Shown: piece after piece, positions 56,456-64,000 of the stretch
How positions within the stretch are numbered: position 1 is the stretch's first letter
How the letters are laid out: every line of letters begins with the position of its first letter
NCBI RefSeq assembly: GCF_045679555.1
Contig: NC_092087.1
Coordinates: 88,620,966 to 88,684,965, forward strand
Length of the DNA stretch: 64,000 bases
From: Salvelinus alpinus
Taxonomy: Eukaryota > Chordata > Actinopteri > Salmoniformes > Salmonidae
Direction of reading: 5' to 3'
Program-made: the position numbers and the translations under genes
The notes under the pieces: model-generated
The model's input: the letters and a program-made list of their open reading frames with translations, nothing else
What the model was told of the DNA's origin: nothing
The model's database searches: none

Positions 56456-56459
56456 AAGT

Positions 56460-57915
56460 AGCCTAGTCAGGGCATTAACATGCAGCAACAGCATGTCACA
56501 TAAGGGATGTTACTGTATCTAAATAGAAAATGGTCTAAAGTCAGAATACTGTAGTTACATTTCTTTATTTGAGGAGTGGACCTACATGTTTTACAAGAGA
56601 CACAATGTGACCCATTCCCATCACTCCTCATCAGCTGGTACTGAAGGTTCCAGAACAGATGAAATGGGAGTATGTTTGGTACCAGTGTTCTAGACTAGAG
56701 CTCTCCCTACTGACATCTCAACATTACTGCAGCTTCCAGGCTTCATATGTCCCTACTAGTTCAATGAAAATATACAAATAGAAGGTAGAAAATGTCAAAA
56801 ATATATAGAGAATAAAACAGTCACGCATGTAAAAATACTGTTATTTTCATGAAGCTGCTGTTATTCAGCGATAAGCAAGCAATTTTGCGAATCACACTGC
56901 TCTGAATGTACTGGATTGTGAACAATACGATGCGCTGCCACTGAATTACAGCAAGACCCCATACTTAGCTTGTGAGCTAACTAGTTAGCTAACATTAAGC
57001 TATCAACATTAGCTAGTTAGAAACAACAGACAACAGTGAGCTGACATGATGCCAAGGCCAAGGCAAACTGCTCTGAGTTTCCAGTGTGTTCTTGTGTGAA
57101 AGAGATGTGTTCAGCTCACTGATCTTCAGAACAACGGACCCAAAGTGAACCCTGACATGCATATAACTAGGTCTGTCTGTCTGTCTGGGATTATTGTGTC
57201 CCATTGTGTCTGTATGATGTGTGTTTTTTTTAAATGACAATGAATAATCTTTTATGTAATTGGTTATTGCTGCTTCGTTATTTTTATTTTATTGTGATCT
57301 TTTTTTTGTAGCATTTACAAACTTACATAAAAACAACTGCATTGTAAGGTAAGGGCTTGTCATTAACCATTTCACAGTAAGGTCTACACCTGTTGTACTT
57401 GGAGCATGTGACTAATACAATTTGATGTGATTTGTGTGTCTAGGTGCTGGACGTTGCTCCCTCTGACACTGGGTTTCTGAACATCTAGAAGTCTGAGCCG
57501 TTTGGGGGGTTCTACTAGCTGACATATGGAATTGTTTTAAGATGGTCAAACCATAGATCATTTAGATATTTGATTTTGAATTATAGTACCCCTTTAGGTA
57601 AAAAAGGAGAAGGACTAATGTTTGTGAGAGCAGGCAGGTGACTGCAATATAGTCTGCCTGTTATATATCTCCTCTTCTAGCAGGAAATGAGAACACATAC
57701 AAACTCACATCTCAATCTTGTTTTATACTAACACTACCGAAAATTAGAACCAAACATGGAAAAAAGTCCTTTCATTATTCAGCCCCTTGATCTTGGAATG
57801 TCTTTCCTTGGAGGAGTTCAAACGACAAATAGATGAACAAGTTATTGAGACATGTAGCTGTTTCTAGTTGTCAGTCCATGTCACTAGTTTGCATTGCCTT
57901 TTTTTAAGCCCCCGT
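56460..57915. other. Spacer, no gene seen
   Basis: The first part is paralogous to 21,240-21,530. The remainder is A/T-rich with short frames only. Confidence 0.5.
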
Positions 57916-57919
57916 TCCC

Positions 57920-58015
57920 ACAGGAGACCTTTTGCCTCTCGCCAGGCCGCTATTGTAAATAAGAATTTGTTCTTAATTGACTTGCCTGGTTAAATAAAGG
58001 TTAAATAAAGATTAT
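57920..58015 (+). mobile_element. SINE 3' end fragment
   Basis: 'gtaaataagaatttgttctt' plus 'aattgacttgcctggttaaa' is the tail shared by HpaI-type and related salmonid SINEs. Confidence 0.6.
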
Positions 58016-58265
58016 CCTAAAAGTGCAATGGAACCAATAGCATAGTTCCAAAAGTACAATAGAACCAATAGCATAGTACTAAGCGTACAATGGAACCAAT
58101 AGTATAGTCTCAAAAGTACAATGGAACCATTAGTCCCAAAAATACAATTGAACCAATAGCATGGTCCCAAAAGTACACACTCCTTAAGTTCAAGCTAAAA
58201 AATTGAAAGCACATCTCACATAGTTAAATGCATATGACAGCATTATGTTTCATCCCACCTCTCAC

Positions 58266-58368
58266 CTTTAGCCTCTCCAAGGTGCAAGTGGACATGTTGG
58301 GATTCTTGAAGTTGACAAAGGCACATAATCTCTCTTGTAGAACTCTGATACTCTCGATCTTCCCACAC
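58266..58368 (-). CDS. RRM-like exon of an unidentified gene
   Basis: TTGTAG acceptor and AAG|GTGAGA donor frame 34 codons: CGKIESIRVLQERLCAFVNF then KNPNMSTCTLERLK. CAFVNF fits the RNP1 core of an RNA-recognition motif, and GKIESIRV fits the preceding strands. A partial repeat of the exon start lies near 58,395-58,430. No other exon of the gene is seen. Confidence 0.5.
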
Positions 58369-58579
58369 CTACAATACAAAACATAGAATCAGAATGTAGA
58401 ACTCTGACACTCTCTATCTCACCTACAGCACAGAATATAGAAGAAGGAGAGGAAGGGAGGAAGTTGACCACAGTCAAAATACAAGGAATATATGAACAGG
58501 GTGCTATTTGAGACAGCATAAAGAACCTATAACAGTAGAAATGTATACTGTGGAATAACCAGAATAAATATACTAACCC

Positions 58580-59525
58580 ACTGGAGTCCAGAGGGGAGGA
58601 GAGGAGAGGTCCACCACTGGAGTCATGAGGGGAGGAGAGGTCCACCACTGGAGTCCAGAGGAGAGGAGAAGAGAGATACACCACTGGAGTCCAGAGGGGA
58701 GGAGAGGTCCAACACTGGAGTCCTGAGGGGAGGAGAGGTCCACCACCGGAATCCTGAGGGGAGGAGAGGTCAAACACTGGAGTCTTGAGGGGAGGAGAGG
58801 TCCAAAACTGGAGTCCTGAGGGGAGAAGAGGTCCACCACTGGAATCCTGAGGGTAAGAGAGGTCAAACACTGGAGTCTTGAGGGGAGGAGAGGTCCACAA
58901 CTGGAATCCTGAGTGGAGGAGAGGTCCAAAACTGGAGTCCTGAGGGGACAAGAGGTCCAACACTGGAATTCTGAGGGTAAGAGAGTTCAAACACTGGAGT
59001 CTTGAGGGGAGCAGAGGTCCAACACTGGAGTCCTGAGGGGAGGAGAGGTCCACCACTGGAATCCTGAGGGGAGGAGAGGTCCAACACTGGAGCCCAGAGG
59101 GGAGGAGAGGTCCACCACTGGAGTCCAGACGGGAGGAGAGGTCCACCACTGGAATCCTGAGGGGAGGAGAGGTCGACCACTGGAATCCTGAGGGGAGGAA
59201 AGGTCCAACACTGGTGTACGGAGGCGAAGGAGAGGTCCCCCACTGGGCTCCTGCGGGTAGGAGAGGTCCACCACTGGAATCCTGAGGGGAGGAGAGGTCC
59301 AACACTGGAGTACGGAGGGGAGGAGAGCTCCACCACTGGAATCCTGAGGGGAGGAGAGGTCCACCACTGGAGTCATGAGGGGAGGAGAGTCCACCACTGG
59401 AGTCCTGAGGGAAGGAGAGGTCCACCACCGGAGTCCAGAGGGGAGGAGAGGTGCACCACTGGAATCCTGAGGGGAGGAGAGGTCCACCACTGGAATCCTG
59501 AAGGGGGGGAGAGGTCCTCCCCTCA
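58580..59525. repeat. 31-bp minisatellite, right array
   Basis: About 30 units, with more variation than the left array. Long minus-strand frames (SSPQDSSGGPLLPSG) arise from the repeat. Confidence 0.95.
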
Positions 59526-59634
59526 GGAAACATTGTTGTTAAACCTCACAATAAATCAATGTTAGACGTACAGCATGTATTTCTTTGTTGTAGTATTTTG
59601 ATTAAATCAGAAATCAAACTCCTCTAATAATGGC

Positions 59635-60105
59635 TATGCCCCCTGTGGTGGGGTCTGGTAGTGCAGTCTGTATATACTATGCCCCCTGTGGTGCGGTCTG
59701 ATAGTGCAGTCTGTATATACTATGCCCCCTGTGGTGGGGTCTGGTAGTTCAGTCTGTATATACTATGCTCCCTGTGGTGGGGTCTGGTAGTGCAGTCTGT
59801 ATATACTATGCCCCGTGTGGTGGGGTCTGGTAATGCAGTCTGTGAAAACGATGCCCCCTGTGGTGGGGTCTGGTAGTGCATTCTGTATATACTATGCCCC
59901 GTGTGGTGGGGTCTGGTAGTGCAGTCTGTATATACTATGCCCCCTGTGGTGGGGTCTGGTAGTGCATTCTGTATAGACCATGCCCCCTGTGGTGGGGTCT
60001 GGTAGTGCAGCCTGTCTATACTATGCACCCTTTGATGGGGTCTGGTAGTGAAGTCTGTACATACTTTGCCCCCTATGGTGGGGTCTGGTAGTGCATTCTG
60101 TCTAT
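59635..60105. repeat. 43-bp minisatellite, right array
   Basis: About eleven units of 'gccccctgtggtggggtctg' plus 'gtagtgcagtctgtatatac' plus 'tat'. Confidence 0.93.
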
Positions 60106-60114
60106 ACTATGGCG

Positions 60115-60231
<117 letters not shown>

Positions 60232-61954
60232 AGCATTTTGGATGACTGTCATTCATATTCCATTCTCCCCGTTCAATGTAACATGGATATGTTTAAGCTA
60301 CTACATGTCATGATACAGTAATGTTCCCTATAGCCATCATGCGGTTGCTACATCCTAGCTTTTGAATGAAAGGTTATAACGTAGGTGTACAGGTCGAGAG
60401 AAACATTTGAGTACATTTTTGACAAATTCAGGTATGTTTATCCCCATTTCGTTCCTTTTGATTTCGTTTTTCAACAGAATCGGTGGAATGAATACACCTC
60501 TGATCACATTCAAACAGCATGATCACGTTGCCCATTGTAGAATTCCTTCTCACATCTGTGCATTATACTCCTCTCGCCTGGTCCCTTCACTTGTGGACTT
60601 CAGTGCACAACACATCAGCTGTCTGTGAGCAGGAGAAAAAACATTTCCAAGCCAAACCTTCATATCATGACTGCTAACGCTACACACAGCCTACATCATT
60701 GTTACCATATTAGCTAACGTATTGTCAACATAGCTACTAGAACTAATGTGTTAGTAAACAAGCTACAATCATGCAGTACAGTGTACAGTCAGCAAGCAGT
60801 GTAGCAGTTACACCAAAAGCTTACCTTGACTTGGAAGAGGTCCAGTGTTGGATAGCCATTGCCAACTAGCGAACATACCATCCCTCTCTGTTTGAGACGG
60901 TTGTTTGAGTAGGCTGAACTAGCTAGCTGCATTAGATGCTGGCTAAGTAAGTGAAAGTGAAAGGGAAAAAATACAACTAAATAGTCTGCTAGCTCTCTCC
61001 CACTCTCTCTTGCTTCTCCTTCATTTTAAAGAAATGTATTTGTTCAAAACTGTTCAACTATTGTCTTTCTCTTTGAGTCAACTCCTCACCTCATTTTATG
61101 CACTACAGTGCTAGCTGGCTGTAGTTTATGCTTCCAGAACTAGATTGAATATCTGATACTTTGATTGGTCGGACAACTTGTCAGGTCATGCTGCAAGAGC
61201 TCTGATAGGATGGAGGACGTCCTCCGGAAGTTGTCATAATTACTGTGTAAGTCTATGGAAGGGGTTGAGAACCATGAGCCTCTAGGTTTTGTATTGAAGT
61301 CATTGTACCCAGAGGAGGACGAAAACTAGCTGTCCTCCAGCTACACCATGGTGCTACCCTACAGAGTGCTGTTGAGGCTATTGTAAACCTAAAACAGCCT
61401 TTTTAGTGACAATAAATACTGGCCGTGCTTCTACAGCTGAATACCCTTCACTGGAGGAGACAACAAAGGGTTAAACTAGGGTCATTTCAGTGAAATAATA
61501 TTTCTGAAGTTAATAAGACAACTAAGTAACACTGCCTCTGTGTTTGAGTAATCAACTCGACCGTAAGATTTGATCATTTGAATCAGCTGTGTAGTGCCTG
61601 GGATAAAACCAAAACATTCACCCCTTGGGGTCCCCAGGACTGAGTTGAGGAAATGCTGGCCTCGCCACTCATGGTTAAATGATTCAATGTCACCATCATG
61701 TGTCTAATAGGCAGAAATACAAGAAACAAGAGCTGAGAGAAAATAGTTATGAATCAATGTATTATTAGTTGATCAAATAATCAATGTATTTATTGTCTTA
61801 AATGTTGATCTTATTTACAACATGATGCTTATAATGTATTGACACTAAAACACTGGAAAAACTGCAAATGTAAAAATCATTAATGTATCTAAATATGTAA
61901 TAATTCTTTTTTTAATAATCTAACAAGTAATATCATGACACTGAACAATATAGT

Positions 61955-62169
61955 TGTTGTATCTGGGATCTACATCTGTTTATATTAGTTACTATGCTGT
62001 TACTAAGCGGTGATGTATTACGAAAGTGTTACGTTACTACACCTAATAGGAAATGCACATGCACACTAGTGTGCCCGGGAACTGTAGCGCACAAGAGGTT
62101 TTGACTAAACGAAAACTAACTGTACTCCCATCTCCTGCCTGGTCATTTCTCCACAACACAAATATTACA
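61955..62169 (+). mobile_element. LTR of a gypsy-like retrotransposon
   Basis: Starts TGTTGTATC exactly where homology to the left flank (4,811) stops, ends ATTACA, and is followed by GTGGCGATGAGG, which resembles primer-binding regions of Ty3/gypsy elements. About 215 bp. The 3' LTR lies beyond the window. Confidence 0.7.
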
Positions 62170-62606
62170 GTGGCGATGAGGTGGTTAAACTTCTTTAACG
62201 GAAATTGCTTGAAGGGAAGAATGTTGCGTGAGTAATGAAACTCAAAATAATTATGTAATTCGTCTGTTTTTTTCTTTTTTTCTTTCGCCAGTAAAAAAAG
62301 GCTAAGCACTGCTAGCAGGTACAGTGTTCAGGAGCTGCCAAGTAGCAAGACTATTGGAGTCCAGAATAGCGACACTGCCCTCTGGTGGTTAAAAAAAAAA
62401 CTGTCATTGAACCCATTGAAATTAGGCGATCTCAGTGGAGAAATATTGTCAAGAAGAAAAAAAAAGGAAGAAGGAACGTAACACGGTGTGTACATTATTA
62501 CAAATGAGTGCAGTGAATGAAGTAATTGCAGAAACTTCTGAAGTGAAGAATTAGATGAAAATTAAGGAATACAAGGAATAAGGAAACTGAACAATTAACT
62601 GTGAAA
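62170..62606 (+). other. Untranslated leader of the gypsy-like element
   Basis: Between the LTR and the gag start. Short A-rich runs; no independent gene seen. Confidence 0.5.
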
Positions 62607-63864
62607 ATGGCAACCATTGGTCGAGTACCAGAGTTTGAGGCTACAAAAGAGGATTTTGATTCCTATTTGGAGCGTTTTGAGCGTTGGCTGGCTGCAAATG
62701 AAATCAAAGATGAAAAGAAAGCAGATGTATTTCTCAGTGTTTTGGGTCCAACTGAGAATGGATTGCTGAAAGGTCTCATTGAACAAATAAAAGCAGTGGA
62801 GTTGAACTATGCAGAACTAACTGAAACTCTTTCAAGGCATTTCAAGCCTAAGCCAATTCTCATTGCAGAATGTTTCAGATTTTACCAACGTCACCAGAGT
62901 CAAGGGGAAACCGTGGCTGACTACATCCTTGTTTTGAAAAGACTGGCAAGTACATGTGAGTTTGCACAATTTCTTGATGATGCTCTTCGAGACAAGTTTG
63001 TATGTGGTCTCACAGGTTGTAACGGTCGTCGTAATCCTCCTCCTCGGACGAGGAGGAGAGGCGAGAAGGATCAGACCAATATGCGGAGTGGTTTGTGTCC
63101 ATGATTATTTATTAACAAAATAAACGGAACACTAACGAAACAAAATGACAAAAGAGAAACGAACCGACAAACAGTCCCGTGTGGCACGAATACAGACACG
63201 AGATACAACCACCCACAAACACACACGTGAACCCCGGCTGCCTAAGTATGATTCTCAATCAGTGACAACGATTTACAGCTGCCTCTGATTGAGAATCATA
63301 CCCGGCCGAACACAAACAACCCGACATAGAAAAATAACACATGGACAACCCACCCCAACTCACGCCCTGACCAACTAAATAAATACAAGAAAAAGGAAAA
63401 ACAGGTCAGGAACGTGACACAGGTGAAGCATATCACAGAAGGCTTCTGTCAGAGAAGGACCTGACCTTTCGGAAAGCCTGTGATATCGCACTTGAACTCG
63501 AGCTTGCCCACAGGGATACTATTGAGCTATCGGGATATGCAGAACGTCAGAAAGGTGTTCACAAGGTCAGTGATGCACGTGGTGAAAAAGGCTCACAAAA
63601 GTCAAACTTTTCTCAGTCCCGTCCTCAAGGTTACACAAGAACAAAGCAGCCCACATCTCAAAGGTCTAAGCCAAGTTGCTACAGATGTGGGGGTGATAAT
63701 CATCAGCACAGTGAATGTCGATCCCAAAATGTAAAGTGCAACTGTCCAATTTCCAATTGTGGAAAGGTTGGACATTTACAGAAAGTGTGTAAAGCCTCAA
63801 TGCACAGCAAGAGCGCACAAAGTGTCAGACGCAGCACAAGAAGAGGAAGGTACAACTGAAACAG
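62607..63864 (+). pseudogene. gag of the gypsy-like element, split by an insertion
   Basis: ATG at 62,607 opens MATIGRVPEFEATKEDFDSY and a retrotransposon capsid-like region up to 63,017. After the 402-bp insertion the frame resumes at 63,425 and reaches a CCHC zinc knuckle (CYRCGGDNHQHSEC) near 63,680. A frameshift follows near 63,790. This is a decayed copy and is not expected to make a functional product. Confidence 0.85.
63018..63419. mobile_element. LTR-like element with CAGGT target duplication, inside gag
   Basis: 402 bp, CAGGT at 63,013-63,017 and 63,420-63,424; ends TGTAACGGTCG and GGAACGTGACA. Same inverted-repeat core ('attctcaatcagtgacaacg' ... 'ctgattgagaatcat') as 16,783-17,225 and 46,509-46,845. 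Confidence 0.85.
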
Positions 63865-64000
63865 TATTGGAACTGTTCACAGTGTACACAGCTCAACAAC
63901 AAAAAGATGGAATCTATCTCAACATGTAGTTAGCGGGAAAACCAGTAAAAATGCAGCTGGACACCGGAGCGTCTGTATCTCTGGTTCCAGAGAGACTCTA
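63865..64000 (+). pseudogene. Start of the retroelement protease region, cut by the window edge
   Basis: LDTGASVSLVPERL near 63,956-63,998 is the aspartic-protease active-site motif. A TAG lies just upstream (about 63,927), so the copy is also broken here. Confidence 0.75.

Noticed and set aside
58373-59533. 421-residue minus-strand frame and two overlapping long frames
   Set aside because: Same 31-bp minisatellite; only the RRM-like exon at its far end looks like real coding sequence.

Overview
This is salmonid fish nuclear DNA (Oncorhynchus, Salmo or Salvelinus type). The support is: spliced vertebrate immunoglobulin-superfamily genes; HpaI-type and other tRNA-derived SINEs of salmonids; a 5S-rRNA-derived SINE; Tc1, hAT, Harbinger and gypsy-like elements; long (CA)n tracts; and many minisatellites. 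One assembly gap of 100 N lies at 13,075-13,174.

The core is a tandem cluster of three CD22/Siglec-like receptor genes, all on the minus strand, so each runs from high to low coordinates. I call them C, B and A. Each has a TATA-like promoter with a short non-coding first exon, a signal-peptide exon, alternating V-set and C2-set Ig exons (all phase 1), an almost identical transmembrane exon and a distinctive cytoplasmic tail. Gene C (43,298-50,568; promoter near 52,230) is intact, with 8 Ig domains and an ITIM/Grb2-type tail. Gene B (25,350-36,249; promoter near 37,380) has two tandem ITAM-like tail exons, but its membrane-distal Ig exons are broken by a stop codon, a transposon, a truncation and a frameshift. 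Gene A (5,274-12,713; promoter near 16,500) has 11 Ig domains, built partly from three copies of a C2-V-C2 exon triplet, and a short tail without tyrosine motifs. The V domains show the Siglec arrangement: no F-strand cysteine, and in some copies an E-strand cysteine and the F-strand arginine that binds sialic acid.

The spacers are paralogous too. About 12.7-21.6 kb matches about 50.6-56.8 kb, and 36.3-37.8 kb is a shorter version. Comparing them exposes empty and filled sites for several insertions: a Harbinger element at 13,068-15,878 with a 3-bp CAG duplication and both transposon proteins; a hAT derivative at 18,697-19,709 with an 8-bp duplication; an LTR-like element at 16,783-17,225 with a 5-bp duplication; and a TTAA-flanked element at 53,795-55,664.

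The window edges (1 to about 4,810, and about 58,020 to 61,954) are direct copies of each other. They carry the same 31-bp and 43-bp minisatellites, an RRM-like exon and interspersed repeats. The left copy has a TTAA-flanked insertion. The right copy is entered at 61,955 by a gypsy-like retrotransposon that itself holds an LTR-like insertion in gag. Because the left copy leads directly into the 3' end of gene A, another gene of the cluster probably lies just beyond the right edge.

Taken together, the locus looks like a rapidly changing paired-receptor cluster in which very similar extracellular and transmembrane parts are joined to inhibitory (C), activating-like (B) and motif-free (A) tails.
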